Below are positions 44,313 to 52,815 of a stretch of 64,000 bases of DNA, in pieces. The stretch's first letter is position 1, and each line of letters opens with the position of its first letter. The notes below the pieces were generated by a model. The model was not told the DNA's origin. It ran no database searches and saw only the letters and a list, made by a program, of their open reading frames with translations. Source of the DNA: Bacteroidota bacterium (GTDB lineage: Bacteria; Bacteroidota; Bacteroidia; Bacteroidales; VadinHA17); NCBI GenBank assembly GCA_018262715.1, contig JADFDS010000021.1, positions 48,010-112,009 on the forward strand, written 5' to 3'. The position numbers were made by a program, and so were the translations under genes.

Positions 44313-44932
44313 CCACATCAGCCGAAAAATACTTCCCGTCACTCACCCCTTTGCAGCGCCATCAGTTCTCACTCCTGCCTGAAATATACAGGGAGTGGAA
44401 CAACAGGATCAACGTCGTTTCCCGGAAGGATATCGACAACTTTGAGGTTAACCACCTGCTTCATTCCCTTGCCATTGCCCGTTTCATCAGGTTCGCGCCG
44501 GGAACATCTGTCATTGACATCGGCACCGGCGGAGGACTTCCGGGAATACCTCTGGCCGTGTTCTTTCCTGACGTCAGGTTCACCCTGGCAGATTCCATTG
44601 CCAAGAAGATCAGGGTTGCCTCAGCTGTCGCCACGGAAGCCGGCCTGAACAATGTCACAGCCGTGACAGCGAGGGCGGAAAGTCTTTCGGGGCAGTATGA
44701 TTTCATTATCGCCAGGGCGGTGACCGAAACAGCGCAGTTCGTGAGGCTGACACGGCATCTGGCTTCGCGGAAATCATTCAATGAGAAGAAAAACGGATAT
44801 ATCCTTCTCAAGGGAGGAAACCTTGAGGAGGAACTCGGTCCCTTCCTGAAGTCTGTCGAAATTGCGGACATCAGCAACTGGTTCGAAGAACCATGGTTCG
44901 AAACAAAAAAGGTTGTGTACCTGCCCTTCTGA
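44309..44932 (+). CDS. rsmG: 16S rRNA (guanine-527-N7)-methyltransferase RsmG
   Basis: rRNA methyltransferase of the GidB family, 207 residues from TTG 44309, which overlaps the sigma-factor stop as TTGA. Motifs: LTPLQRHQFSLLPEIYREWNNRINVVSRKD, VIDIGTGGGLPGIPLAVFFPDVRFTLADS (SAM-binding), TAVTARAESLSGQYDFIIARAV, and the C-terminal KKNGYILLKGGNLEEEL. A longer start codon is not available without entering the previous gene. Conserved in this phylum as a single-copy gene. Confidence 0.94.
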   Translation: MTTSAEKYFPSLTPLQRHQFSLLPEIYREWNNRINVVSRKDIDNFEVNHLLHSLAIARFIRFAPGTSVIDIGTGGGLPGIPLAVFFPDVRFTLADSIAKKIRVASAVATEAGLNNVTAVTARAESLSGQYDFIIARAVTETAQFVRLTRHLASRKSFNEKKNGYILLKGGNLEEELGPFLKSVEIADISNWFEEPWFETKKVVYLPF

Positions 44933-45008
44933 GTTATTCCCCCGGCACCGGGGAAATGCTTAATATTAAAAAAAGTAGCCTCCGGACTTCTTTATTTGAA
45001 AAAATGAC

Positions 45009-45016
45009 TACCTTTG
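45009..45016 (+). promoter_or_regulatory. Candidate -7 box TACCTTTG of rpmH
   Basis: TACCTTTG at 45009-45016 fits TAnnTTTG, 43 bp before the rpmH ATG. A TTTG at 44995-44998 is only 10 bp upstream, too close for a -33 element. Confidence 0.5.
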
Positions 45017-45059
45017 CAGTCTCAAAAACCGGATAGTTAACAACGAAATATAGCATCAG

Positions 45060-45218
45060 ATGAAAAGGACATTTCAGCCATCGAGAAAGAAAAGGACAAA
45101 CACTCACGGCTTCCGGAAGAGAATGTCAACTCCCAATGGCAAGCGCGTTCTTGCAGCACGAAGGGCAAAGGGAAGGAAGAAACTCACGGTTTCAGACGAG
45201 GTGAGCCACAAGGACTGA
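45060..45218 (+). CDS. rpmH: 50S ribosomal protein L34
   Basis: 52-residue ribosomal protein at the 5' side of the exit tunnel. The sequence [20 protein letters not shown] and [20 protein letters not shown] is the L34 signature. It starts at ATG 45060 and ends at TGA 45216-45218, which is just outside usual ORF length cut-offs. The C-terminal [12 protein letters not shown] tail is a short acidic extension. It has its own promoter-like box and a terminator, so it is monocistronic. dnaA is not adjacent in this window. Confidence 0.97.
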   Translation: MKRTFQPSRKKRTNTHGFRKRMSTPNGKRVLAARRAKGRKKLTVSDEVSHKD

Positions 45219-45243
45219 CAGGCTGACAGACAATAAATAATCG

Positions 45244-45274
45244 CCGTCTTGATGAACAATTAAGGCGGTTTTTT
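45244..45274 (+). terminator. Rho-independent terminator of rpmH
   Basis: CCGTCTT (45244-45250) pairs with AAGGCGG (45262-45268) with one T-G wobble, followed by TTTTTT (45269-45274). The next gene starts 47 bp downstream. Confidence 0.72.
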
Positions 45275-45297
45275 ATTTCTGTTATGCATCCCTGAGC

Positions 45298-45305
45298 TAT
45301 TTTTG
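45298..45305 (+). promoter_or_regulatory. Candidate -7 box TATTTTTG of mqnE
   Basis: TATTTTTG at 45298-45305 fits TAnnTTTG, 16 bp before ATG 45321. The leader would be very short, roughly 10 nt. Confidence 0.45.
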
Positions 45306-45320
45306 CAGGGAATCTGAAGA

Positions 45321-46430
45321 ATGAAAAACCTGTTAATCAAAATTCCAAACCCTGAGTTAAGGAATCTGGCAGCAGCAGTAACAGACGGGAAACGGCTCAC
45401 ACCCGCTGAGGCGCTCACTCTATACCGGAATGCCGACCTTTCACTGATGGCGCTGCTGGCTACCACCGTCAAGAGAAAAAAAAGCGGTGACGCCGTCTAC
45501 TTCAACAGGAATTTCCACATTGAGCCTACAAATATCTGTATCTATAACTGCCGGTTCTGTTCATACCATAAGGCCGAGGGCGATCCCGGCAGCTGGGAGA
45601 TGACTGAAAATGAGATACTTGATGCAGTCCGCCACTTTGATGGCATACCTGTCACCGAGGTCCATATAACCGGAGGGGTGCATCCCTCGCGTGACATATA
45701 TTATTACGCCCGTATTCTCTCTTCAATCCGGAAGCTCCGCCCTGATGTCAGAATTAAAGCCTATTCCGCCGTGGAGCTTGATTATATGATAAGAGAAGCA
45801 GGCATGACTTATACCGACGGGATACGGTTGCTTCACGAACATGGCCTCGACTCCATACCCGGCGGAGGGGCGGAGATATTCGATCCTGAGCTGCGACGCC
45901 GGATATGCCCTGAAAAGGCTGACGCCGAAACCTACCTTGCCATCCATGAGGCCGCACACAGGCTCGGACTGAGCTCCAACGCCACCATGCTCTACGGTCA
46001 TGCCGAGAGCCCCGAACAACGCATTGACCACATGCTTCGCCTGAGGGACCTGCAGGACCGCACCGGAGGCTTCAATGCCTTCATCCCACTCAAGTTCAGG
46101 CGCGAGAACAACCGCATGTCAGAGCTCGGTGAGGTGCCTGTTACGGAAGACATGCGCAACTACGCCCTGTCACGCATATTCCTCGATAACTTCAGCCATA
46201 TCAAGGCATACTGGCCGGCAATAGGCCGGAACAACGCAATGATGAGCCTTGCATTCGGAACCGATGACCTCGACGGCACCATAGATGACACCACAAGAAT
46301 ATATTCGATGGCAGGTTCCGGTGAGGACAGACCATCACTCTCAACCACAGAGCTGGTGGCCATGATACGGTCAGCCGGCTTCAGGGCAGTGGAACGTGAT
46401 ACCAATTACAATACAGTGAAGGAGTGGTAG
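45321..46430 (+). CDS. mqnE: Aminodeoxyfutalosine synthase (radical SAM, futalosine menaquinone pathway)
   Basis: Radical-SAM enzyme joining the SAM adenosyl group to 3-[(1-carboxyvinyl)oxy]benzoate in the futalosine route to menaquinone, 369 residues. The iron-sulfur motif CIYNCRFCSYHKAEGD (CxxxCxxC, near 71-78), EVHITGGVHPSRD, GLDSIPGGGAEIFD and FIPLKFRRENNRMSELG are typical; GTDDLDGTIDDTTRIYSMAG supports MqnE over MqnC. The rest of the pathway (mqnA, mqnB, mqnC, mqnD) is not in this window. The choice of this pathway over MenA-H indicates how this organism makes its quinone. Confidence 0.93.
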   Translation: MKNLLIKIPNPELRNLAAAVTDGKRLTPAEALTLYRNADLSLMALLATTVKRKKSGDAVYFNRNFHIEPTNICIYNCRFCSYHKAEGDPGSWEMTENEILDAVRHFDGIPVTEVHITGGVHPSRDIYYYARILSSIRKLRPDVRIKAYSAVELDYMIREAGMTYTDGIRLLHEHGLDSIPGGGAEIFDPELRRRICPEKADAETYLAIHEAAHRLGLSSNATMLYGHAESPEQRIDHMLRLRDLQDRTGGFNAFIPLKFRRENNRMSELGEVPVTEDMRNYALSRIFLDNFSHIKAYWPAIGRNNAMMSLAFGTDDLDGTIDDTTRIYSMAGSGEDRPSLSTTELVAMIRSAGFRAVERDTNYNTVKEW

Positions 46431-46458
46431 AAATCCCTCGTTCCCGCGATATAATTTT

Positions 46459-46466
46459 TATCTTTG
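46459..46466 (+). promoter_or_regulatory. Candidate -7 box TATCTTTG
   Basis: TATCTTTG at 46459-46466 fits TAnnTTTG, 35 bp upstream of the PASTA-protein ATG at 46501. No TTG at standard spacing was found. Confidence 0.45.
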
Positions 46467-46500
46467 AGGCACCGTTATTAAACTAATACTTCATCACACG

Positions 46501-47358
46501 ATGAGCGTCAGGGAATTCTTCAAAAGCCGGGTCTTCTGGAAACAGCTTGGCCTGGCAATGGTCATAGGCGTTACCATCATTCTCATTCTCATAATCTGGC
46601 TTAATATATATACCCGCCACGGCCAGGCAAGGCCCACTCCCGAGGTCAGGGGACTGTCCATCAGGGAGGCCCAGCATGTTGCCGGCAAGAACAGGATGAA
46701 GCTGCAGATAATAGACTCGGTTTATACCACAATGGTTCCCCGCGGATGTGTGGCCGAACAGACTCCTCTCCCCGGTCACAGGGTCAAGAAAGGACGTACG
46801 ATCAAGGCCACCATTAACGCATTTAACCCCGAGATGGTTGCAGTTCCTGACCTGGTAGGACTGCCCCGCCGCCAGGCGCTCTCAATCATTGAGACAGCCG
46901 GTCTGCAGGTTGGACAACTTAACTACGTCGCTGACCTGACGGTCGATTTCGTTCTTAAACAAACGATTCACGGTCGCGAAGCATCACCCGGCGACTCCGT
47001 CCAGAAAGGGATGGTGGTTGACCTGGTGCTGGGCCGCGGTCTGAGCAGTCAGCGCACATCCCTTCCCAGGCTCACCGGCCTGACACTCGACGAAGCCAGG
47101 AATGAGATACTGGGAGCTTCCCTCAACCTTGGTGCCTTCGTCTTCGATGGCACAGTCATTACACACGATGACTCCCTCGGGGCTTTCGTCTTCAAGCAGA
47201 ACCCCGAGTACCACAGCCAGGCATCAGTACAGCTGGGATCTGCCGTTTATATCTGGCTCACCACCGACAGTCTCAGAATGCCGTCTGACACAATCAGTGC
47301 TGATACCCTGCTCCCTGAAGGTGACTTCGGACCACCGGATGCAGAAATACCACGCTAA
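46501..47358 (+). CDS. Membrane protein with PASTA domains
   Basis: A 285-residue protein with one membrane helix (about 16-38, LGLAMVIGVTIILILIIWLNIY) and three PASTA-like repeats outside it: RPTPEVRGLSIREAQHVAGKN, VAVPDLVGLPRRQALSIIETAGLQVG, TSLPRLTGLTLDEARNEILGASLNLG. PASTA domains bind muropeptides or the peptidoglycan stem. There is no kinase domain. Length and arrangement match the Bacteroidota PASTA protein encoded near rluA-type and ddl genes; its role is presumably in wall sensing or division. The T9SS-cargo gene follows after 2 bp. Confidence 0.9.
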   Translation: MSVREFFKSRVFWKQLGLAMVIGVTIILILIIWLNIYTRHGQARPTPEVRGLSIREAQHVAGKNRMKLQIIDSVYTTMVPRGCVAEQTPLPGHRVKKGRTIKATINAFNPEMVAVPDLVGLPRRQALSIIETAGLQVGQLNYVADLTVDFVLKQTIHGREASPGDSVQKGMVVDLVLGRGLSSQRTSLPRLTGLTLDEARNEILGASLNLGAFVFDGTVITHDDSLGAFVFKQNPEYHSQASVQLGSAVYIWLTTDSLRMPSDTISADTLLPEGDFGPPDAEIPR

Positions 47359-47360
47359 AG

Positions 47361-49217
47361 ATGAAAAACAGCCGGGCCATATTCCTTCTGCTTGCTGCTG
47401 TACTCACCCTTGATGTGTCAGGACAGGAGGTCATTACCGGCCTTATCCGCAACAGGCAGGTTTCTGATGCTTTCAGACCTGCCTCTGTCCTTAAGGGTGC
47501 AACGGCCGAAGAACCCGTGCCTCTGCCCTTCAGCGATGACTTTACAGGTGACAGCATTTTTCCTTCAGTCACCAGGTGGGCTGACCTGCAGGCATTTATA
47601 AATAACACCTACTCTGTCAGACAGCCTTCTGCCGGCATTGCAACCCTTGACTGCCTTGATGAAAGAGGATTGCTGCACGAGGGGGCTTCACAGGCAGTAT
47701 TCCCTGCTGACCGGCTCACATCGCGCACCATTGACCTCGAATACCAGCCTTCGGACAGTATATTCCTCAGCTTCCTTTTTGAAGCCGGAGGGGTGGCTGA
47801 CCTGCCTGAGGCAGGCGACAGCCTCACACTCAGCTTCTGGGCCCCGGAAGAGCAGAAGTGGTACAGCATCTGGCAGGCGACAGGAGAAGCAACCAACGGA
47901 TTCAACATGGTGATCATACCTGTCACTGACACCAGATACCTGATGAAAGGATTCCGGTTCATGTTCACCGGCCACGCATCTCTTGCCGGAGTGATCTCCG
48001 AACCTTCACAGGCAGGAAACGCTGACCATTGGAATATTGACCACGTACTGCTTGACAAAGGACGGTCGGTTCATGATACCGTCCTTCGTGATGTTGCCCT
48101 CACCCTTCCACCAAGATCACTTGTAAAGGAATATGAGGCAATGCCATGGCGCCATTTCAGACAGGCATACCTCTCGGCCATGAGTCCCGTGGCTCCGGTA
48201 AAATACCGGAACAATGACACCATCGTCCGCAACGTCACCAGACATGTCACCATCACAGACATGTCAGACAATACCGTGGTACGCGATTTTGACGCAGGAG
48301 CAGCCAACGCCCAGCCTCTTTCCGATGTCAGCTATAACGCTCCGCTGCTCTATACCTATAATACGACCGCATCTGCAGACACCGCGCAGTTCATGGTTAC
48401 AATATCACTGATAACGGACGACTTCGATCCCAAACAGAATGACACCCTGAGATATATCCAGAAGTTTTCTGACTATTTCGCAATTGACGACGGAACCGCA
48501 GAAGCAGGTTACGGCATCAATGGCCAGGGCTCGAACAACGCCATGGCTGCCCTCCGGTTCAGATCTTTCCTGCCGGACTCCGTCACAGGTATCAGTTTCT
48601 GCTTCAATGACGCGTATGACAACGCCAACCAGAGGGCATTCGACATTATGGTCTGGGCTGATGTCAACGGTCGCCCCGGCGCATTGCTGGGCAGCAGTGA
48701 CGGTCCCGTGGCCTCTCCGGCGGGAGAAATAAACGGTTTCGTGACCTACATGTTTGACACTCCGGTGAGGGTGACTGACAACTTCTGGATTGGCTGGCGA
48801 CAGAATTCCGAGAAATTTCTCAATGCCGGACTGGACCTTAACACCGCCCCGGCGGGAAGGCAATACTTTCATCTCAGCGGCATATGGCAGGAGAGCCAGG
48901 CTCCCGGCATAATAATGATGCGGCCGGTGATGAAGGGAAGCGGCATACCAAATTCATCAGATAACGGCACCCTGATCAATAACCTCTTCTCCCTTTATCC
49001 CAATCCGACTGACGGCCTGGTAACCCTGGTCCCGGCAGAAGGGGCGCCTGATGACTTCACCATTGACGTTATCTCATCTTCAGGAGCCCTGGTGATGTCG
49101 TCCGGAAATACCGAGAGGCCCGATCTGAGCCGGCTGGCCGCCGGGAACTATATGCTCCTGGTCAGGACGAGGGATGGCCGGCCCCTGTCGCTACTGCGAG
49201 TTGCATTAGTCAAGTAA
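47361..49217 (+). CDS. T9SS type A sorting domain protein
   Basis: A 618-residue secreted protein. The signal peptide (ARAIFLLLAAVLTLDVSGQ region) precedes a conserved N-terminal segment, DQEVITGL to about 100 with PLPFSDDFTGDSIFPS. The middle holds beta-rich regions (VSYNAPLLYTYNTTASADTAQFMVTI). The C-terminal 75 residues are a T9SS type A sorting tail: LFSLYPNPTDGLVTLVP, DVISSSGALVMSS and AAGNYMLLVRTRDG. It therefore goes to the cell surface or medium through the type IX system. No catalytic motif was recognised. Operon position is between the PASTA and the rluA-type genes (8-bp gap to the latter). Confidence 0.9.
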   Translation: MKNSRAIFLLLAAVLTLDVSGQEVITGLIRNRQVSDAFRPASVLKGATAEEPVPLPFSDDFTGDSIFPSVTRWADLQAFINNTYSVRQPSAGIATLDCLDERGLLHEGASQAVFPADRLTSRTIDLEYQPSDSIFLSFLFEAGGVADLPEAGDSLTLSFWAPEEQKWYSIWQATGEATNGFNMVIIPVTDTRYLMKGFRFMFTGHASLAGVISEPSQAGNADHWNIDHVLLDKGRSVHDTVLRDVALTLPPRSLVKEYEAMPWRHFRQAYLSAMSPVAPVKYRNNDTIVRNVTRHVTITDMSDNTVVRDFDAGAANAQPLSDVSYNAPLLYTYNTTASADTAQFMVTISLITDDFDPKQNDTLRYIQKFSDYFAIDDGTAEAGYGINGQGSNNAMAALRFRSFLPDSVTGISFCFNDAYDNANQRAFDIMVWADVNGRPGALLGSSDGPVASPAGEINGFVTYMFDTPVRVTDNFWIGWRQNSEKFLNAGLDLNTAPAGRQYFHLSGIWQESQAPGIIMMRPVMKGSGIPNSSDNGTLINNLFSLYPNPTDGLVTLVPAEGAPDDFTIDVISSSGALVMSSGNTERPDLSRLAAGNYMLLVRTRDGRPLSLLRVALVK

Positions 49218-49225
49218 ATCCGGGG

Positions 49226-50296
49226 ATGACTGTGGAGGAATTCTCCGATACCAGGGAACAGGAAAAATACACCGAACCTGACCAGGAAGGCCAGGAACAG
49301 GAACTATATGAGCATTATCGGTACGTTGTTGACCCCGGGCAATCGATGCTCAGGATCGATAAATACCTCTCCAAACGGATAGAGAACGTATCCCGCACAA
49401 GGGTGCAGGCTGCGGCCCAGGCCGGAAACATCCTGGTAAACGATTCCCCCGTCAAGCCAAACTACCGGGTCAAACCACTTGATGTAATCCAGGTCCTCCT
49501 TCCCAATCCGCCCCGGGAGATTGAACTTATACCGCAGGATATTCCCGTCACGGTTGTTTATGAAGATGATGACCTGATAGTTGTTGACAAGGCCGCAGGA
49601 ATGGTGGTTCATCCGGCCTATGGGAACTACTCGGGCACACTCATGAACGCCCTGATGTATCACTTCAGGGACCTGCCGCTCTTCCGGACGGGAGAGATTC
49701 GTCCGGGGCTGGTGCACCGCATTGACAAGAACACATCGGGACTGCTGGTTGTGGCCAAGAACGAGTACGCTCACAACAGGCTGGCCAGGCAGTTCTTCAG
49801 ACGTACCACAGGGAGGCTTTACACAGCCCTGGTATGGGGTACACCTGATCCTTCGGAAGGGACCATTACCGGCCATGTCGGCCGCAATATTCGAGACCGA
49901 AAGATCATGCAGGTATTCCCTGACGGCAGCCAGGGGAAGCATGCAGTGACCCATTACAGGATCATCGAACCGCTGGGGTATGTGTCACTGATTGAATGTC
50001 GTCTCGAGACCGGCCGGACCCATCAGATAAGGGTGCATATGGCCTGGAAGGGGCATCCGCTCTTCAACGACGAGGAGTACGGCGGTCACCGAATACTTAA
50101 AGGCACCACCTTTACAAAATACCAGCAGTTCGTCCGCAACTGCTTCGATCTGCTTCCGCGCCAGGCGCTTCATGCCCGCACCCTCTCCTTTGACCATCCT
50201 GTCACCGGCAAGCGCCTCTCCTTCGAGTCACCCGTCCCTCAGGATATGGTTGTTGTTATTGAGAAGTGGAGGAATTATATTGCTGGCAGAGAGTAA
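49226..50296 (+). CDS. RluA-family pseudouridine synthase with S4 domain
   Basis: RNA pseudouridine synthase, 356 residues, resembling RluD/YlyB. After an acidic N-terminal 35 residues, an S4 domain (SMLRIDKYLSKRIENVSRTRVQAAAQAGNILVND) is followed by the catalytic domain with the Asp-containing HRIDKNTSGLLVVAK (near 165) and RTTGRLYTALVWG, VGRNIRDRKIMQVF, LETGRTHQIRVHMAW. The target (23S rRNA or tRNA) cannot be read off. It is followed immediately by a heptamer repeat region. Confidence 0.94.
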   Translation: MTVEEFSDTREQEKYTEPDQEGQEQELYEHYRYVVDPGQSMLRIDKYLSKRIENVSRTRVQAAAQAGNILVNDSPVKPNYRVKPLDVIQVLLPNPPREIELIPQDIPVTVVYEDDDLIVVDKAAGMVVHPAYGNYSGTLMNALMYHFRDLPLFRTGEIRPGLVHRIDKNTSGLLVVAKNEYAHNRLARQFFRRTTGRLYTALVWGTPDPSEGTITGHVGRNIRDRKIMQVFPDGSQGKHAVTHYRIIEPLGYVSLIECRLETGRTHQIRVHMAWKGHPLFNDEEYGGHRILKGTTFTKYQQFVRNCFDLLPRQALHARTLSFDHPVTGKRLSFESPVPQDMVVVIEKWRNYIAGRE

Positions 50297-50398
50297 TGGA
50301 TTTGCGATTTGCGATTTGCGATTTAATGGAGCGATTTGCGTTTTGCGATTTGCGTTTTAATGGAGCGATTTGTGATTTAGGATTTAGGATTCAGGATT
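50297..50398. repeat. Heptamer repeat block, GATTTGC-type
   Basis: Starting just after the rluA-type stop: GATTTGC repeated, TAATGGAGCGATTTGCG twice, and then GATTTAGGATTTAGGATTC. Each short unit is about 7 bp, with GCGATTT the commonest. The reverse complement, AATCCTAAATCGCAAATC, lies at 50811-50828 on the far side of the next gene. Confidence 0.85.
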
Positions 50399-50446
50399 TC
50401 AGTAATTTTTGATAAACTTTCAGAGTCATAATTACGTGGAATAATT

Positions 50447-50986
50447 ATGGGTCTGAAGGAACAAATGCAGCTTCGTACCAGGAATCTGGCATTGAGAGTT
50501 ATATCGCTGTGCGGACAAATGCCGGTGACAATTCCAAATAATATCGTAGGCCGACAGTTAATCAGGGCTTCATGCTCTGTAGGATCCAACTATCGGGTAG
50601 TCAGCCGGGCAAAATCGACAGCTGATTTCATAAATAAACTCCATATAGTTGAAGAGGAGGCTGATGAGTCCATATTCTGGTTAGAATTGCTGCAGGAAAT
50701 TGAACCATCATACAAAGACTCAATCATGTCATTAATTTCGGAAATGAATGAAATCCTTTCAATAGTTGTTGCTGCAAGAAAGACTGCCAAAAACAAATTT
50801 TCAGACAAAAATCCTAAATCGCAAATCGCAAATCCTACCAGCTTCCCCCGGCTCCGCCGCCGCCAAAACCGCCGCCGCCAAAGCCGCCGAAACCGCCTCC
50901 GCCGCCACCCCCGAAGCCTCCTCCGCCTCCGGAGAATCCGCCCCAGCTTCCGCTGTGAGACCTGCCTCCGCCCATCATGCTCATAA
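50447..50986 (+). CDS. Four-helix bundle protein (S23/IVP-like) with abnormal Arg-rich extension
   Basis: Residues 1-118 fit the four-helix-bundle family related to the product of 23S rRNA intervening sequences: MGLKEQMQLRTRNLALRVI, IVGRQLIRASCSVGSNYRVV, AKSTADFINKLHIVEEEADE and MNEILSIVVAARKTAKN. The family normally ends near there. Here no stop occurs; the frame runs through the inverted heptamer block at 50811-50835 and then antisense through the Gly-rich end of the TPM gene, adding about 60 Arg-rich residues (RLRRRQNRRRQSRRNRLRRH). Start ATG 50447 lies about 50 bp after the repeat block. Function unknown; expression is possible. Confidence 0.85.
   Translation: MGLKEQMQLRTRNLALRVISLCGQMPVTIPNNIVGRQLIRASCSVGSNYRVVSRAKSTADFINKLHIVEEEADESIFWLELLQEIEPSYKDSIMSLISEMNEILSIVVAARKTAKNKFSDKNPKSQIANPTSFPRLRRRQNRRRQSRRNRLRRHPRSLLRLRRIRPSFRCETCLRPSCS
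50811..50835. repeat. Inverted copy of the heptamer repeat
   Basis: AATCCTAAATCGCAAATC and a further heptamer lie at 50811-50835, inside the 3' part of the four-helix-bundle frame and against the TPM stop. It is the reverse complement of the block at 50297-50398, so the four-helix gene core is flanked by inverted repeats. Confidence 0.75.
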
Positions 50987-51653
50987 GAAGCCACAACGGC
51001 AGGTTTGAAGATCCGCTGCGTTTCATGTGCTTGTTGTTGGAGCTGCCAGCGGAGACAATGATTATGAAAAAGAGAATTATCAGGAAGATAACTACGCCGG
51101 GTATGGCTCCCGAAGGAGCGCCGCCGGCATAACTGTCATAGTTGTACTCGCCTGCGGCAAGTGACATCAGCACGTTCGTGCCGGCATCAAGCCCGCCGTA
51201 ATAATCATTCTCCCTGAACCTCGGAATCATCTCCCGGTCAATAATGTCTGCAGTTGCCAGGTCCGGGATTGCCCCTTCTATACCGGAACCGGTTGCGATA
51301 AACACCCGACCGTCAGAGGATGAGGTCTTGGGTTTTACCAGCACAAGCACCCCGTTGTTGAGATCACCCTGCCCGATTCCCCAGTCGTTGGCCACCCTGA
51401 ACGCAAACTCGGAACGGTCATATCCCTGGAGGTCATTCACAATAAGAATGGCAATCTGGTTCGATGTGGAGTCATTGAATGCAACAAGCTTGTCTTCAAG
51501 AGCCTTCACTTCCCCGGAAGAAAGAACGCCAGCCAGGTCGTTGACCAGTCTCGGCGGATCCGGCCGTGGTACCAGTGTCTGTGCCTGGAGCAGGACTGCT
51601 GCCGAAAACCACAACACCACCATTGTATATAATCGGAATCTCTTCATTGTCAT
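50835..51653 (-). CDS. TPM-domain protein (YgcG-like) with Gly-rich tail
   Basis: An exported or membrane-bound 272-residue protein. Signal peptide MTMKRFRLYTMVVLWFSAAVLLQAQ; TPM domain (about 30-170): PRLVNDLAGVLSSGEVKALEDKLVAFND, NQIAILIVNDLQGYDRSEFAFRVANDWGIGQG, DNGVLVLV-like strand, GIEGAIPDLATADIIDREMIPRFRENDYYGG. One membrane helix (about 188-210, GVVIFLIILFFIIIVSAG) precedes a Gly-rich tail (GGGFGGGGGGGFGGFGGGG) ending GAGGSW. The start overlaps the upstream gene stop as ATGA. The family is a recurrent partner of LemA; proposed roles range from phosphatase-like to photosystem assembly, none established here. Confidence 0.92.
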   Translation of the reverse strand: MTMKRFRLYTMVVLWFSAAVLLQAQTLVPRPDPPRLVNDLAGVLSSGEVKALEDKLVAFNDSTSNQIAILIVNDLQGYDRSEFAFRVANDWGIGQGDLNNGVLVLVKPKTSSSDGRVFIATGSGIEGAIPDLATADIIDREMIPRFRENDYYGGLDAGTNVLMSLAAGEYNYDSYAGGAPSGAIPGVVIFLIILFFIIIVSAGSSNNKHMKRSGSSNLPLWLLMSMMGGGRSHSGSWGGFSGGGGGFGGGGGGGFGGFGGGGFGGGGAGGSW

Positions 51654-52102
51654 ACTCCCGTTTCATTTGTGTCGAACGAGATGCTGTCAGGCAGCTCATT
51701 GACATCGTCCTTTGATCTCGGGAAATGCTCCTTTAGCTTCTCCCCTGCCATCAGGACTCCCTCTGAGAGTCCTTCAGTGAAGAGGCCCTGGCTGAACCGC
51801 TCCTGCATATGGTCCCGGATACCGTCCCAGAACCCGGGCGGCACAGCCGAATTGATCCCTGAATCCCCGATAATGGCAAAATTGCGCTCCTTCAGGGCGA
51901 GGTAGATGAGTACTCCGTTACGGTCTGCGGTCTTGTGCATCCCAACCTTCCTGAAGAGCCATGCCGCCTCGTCCAGAACATCAACCTTGCACGAAGTCTC
52001 AATATGCACACGTATCTCCCCGGAGGTTGCATGTTCGGCCTCACGGATGGATCTGACGATAACTTCCTGCTGTTCAGGTGTAAAGAAAGTCGATGCCTTC
52101 AT
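51650..52102 (-). CDS. Second TPM-domain protein, cytoplasmic
   Basis: A 150-residue TPM-domain protein without signal peptide: FFTPEQQEVIVRSIREAEHATSGEIRVHIETSC, NGVLIYLALKERNFAIIGDSGINSAVPPGFWDGIRDHM, FTEGLSEGVLMAGEKLKEHFP. ATG 52102 is chosen; a TTG at 52123 would overlap the LemA stop and adds seven residues. ATGA overlap with the next gene shows operon structure lemA-TPM-TPM. Common in Bacteroidota; function unknown. Confidence 0.88.
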   Translation of the reverse strand: MKASTFFTPEQQEVIVRSIREAEHATSGEIRVHIETSCKVDVLDEAAWLFRKVGMHKTADRNGVLIYLALKERNFAIIGDSGINSAVPPGFWDGIRDHMQERFSQGLFTEGLSEGVLMAGEKLKEHFPRSKDDVNELPDSISFDTNETGV

Positions 52103-52112
52103 CCCCGGTATG

Positions 52113-52712
52113 TCAGAATTCAACCTTTGGCGCTACCTCGGTACCCTCCTGAGCCTCAAAATAAGGCCTGTCATTAAACTTCGTCAGCGATGCTATGAAG
52201 TTGTTCGGGAATTTCTTAATGAAGGTGTTGTACTCGCGGGCTGCATCGTTGAAGGTACCCCTTGCCTGCGATATGCGGTTCTCGGTTCCTTCCAGCGCCA
52301 CCTGCAGGTCACGGAAGTTCTGGGTGGCCTTCAGTTCCGGATACCTCTCCACAACAACCATCAGTCTCTGAAGGGCGGAGCTTACTTCGCTCTGCGCGGC
52401 CTGAAACTCCTGTAACTGCTCAGGTGTGATGTTTGACGGGTCAACAGTGACCTGGGAAGCCTTTGCCCTTGCTTCGATCACCTTGGTAAGCGTCTCCTGC
52501 TCGAAAGCGGCAGCACCCTTGACCGTATTCACGAAGTTGGGGATCAGGTCAGCCCTCCGCTGATACTGCGTTTCCACATTGCTCCATTCAGAGGCAACCT
52601 TCTCATTCATCGGAACTATCTTGTTGTAAATGCCTACTCCCCAGGAAACAAGAAGAAGCAGGGCAACGACAATAATCACAAGGATTACAAGTCCGCTAAT
52701 ACTCTTTTTCAT
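52113..52712 (-). CDS. lemA: LemA family protein
   Basis: A 199-residue membrane-anchored helical protein. ATG 52712 (MKKSISGLVILVIIVVALLLLVSW) gives an N-terminal membrane helix; a longer frame to 52739 is not favoured. The LemA signature is NEKVASEWSNVETQYQRRADLIPNFVNTVKGAAAFEQETLTKVIEARAKA, with LMVVVERYPELKATQNFRDLQVALEGTENRISQARGTFNDA. It begins the operon with two TPM genes. Whether this family acts in stress or membrane signalling is unsettled. Confidence 0.95.
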   Translation of the reverse strand: MKKSISGLVILVIIVVALLLLVSWGVGIYNKIVPMNEKVASEWSNVETQYQRRADLIPNFVNTVKGAAAFEQETLTKVIEARAKASQVTVDPSNITPEQLQEFQAAQSEVSSALQRLMVVVERYPELKATQNFRDLQVALEGTENRISQARGTFNDAAREYNTFIKKFPNNFIASLTKFNDRPYFEAQEGTEVAPKVEF

Positions 52713-52815
52713 TTTTCTGTCAGTTTGATTATATCTCAAAAATAAATAAAATATCGCTGGTAAAGACTTGCCGGAAATCTTCTTTGATGCAGCTCCGGAA
52801 TGGTTTTTTATGTTC

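Noticed and set aside
50297..50398. Heptamer block read as a CRISPR or satellite locus
   Set aside because: Units are about 7 bp with no spacers; better described as short dispersed repeats.
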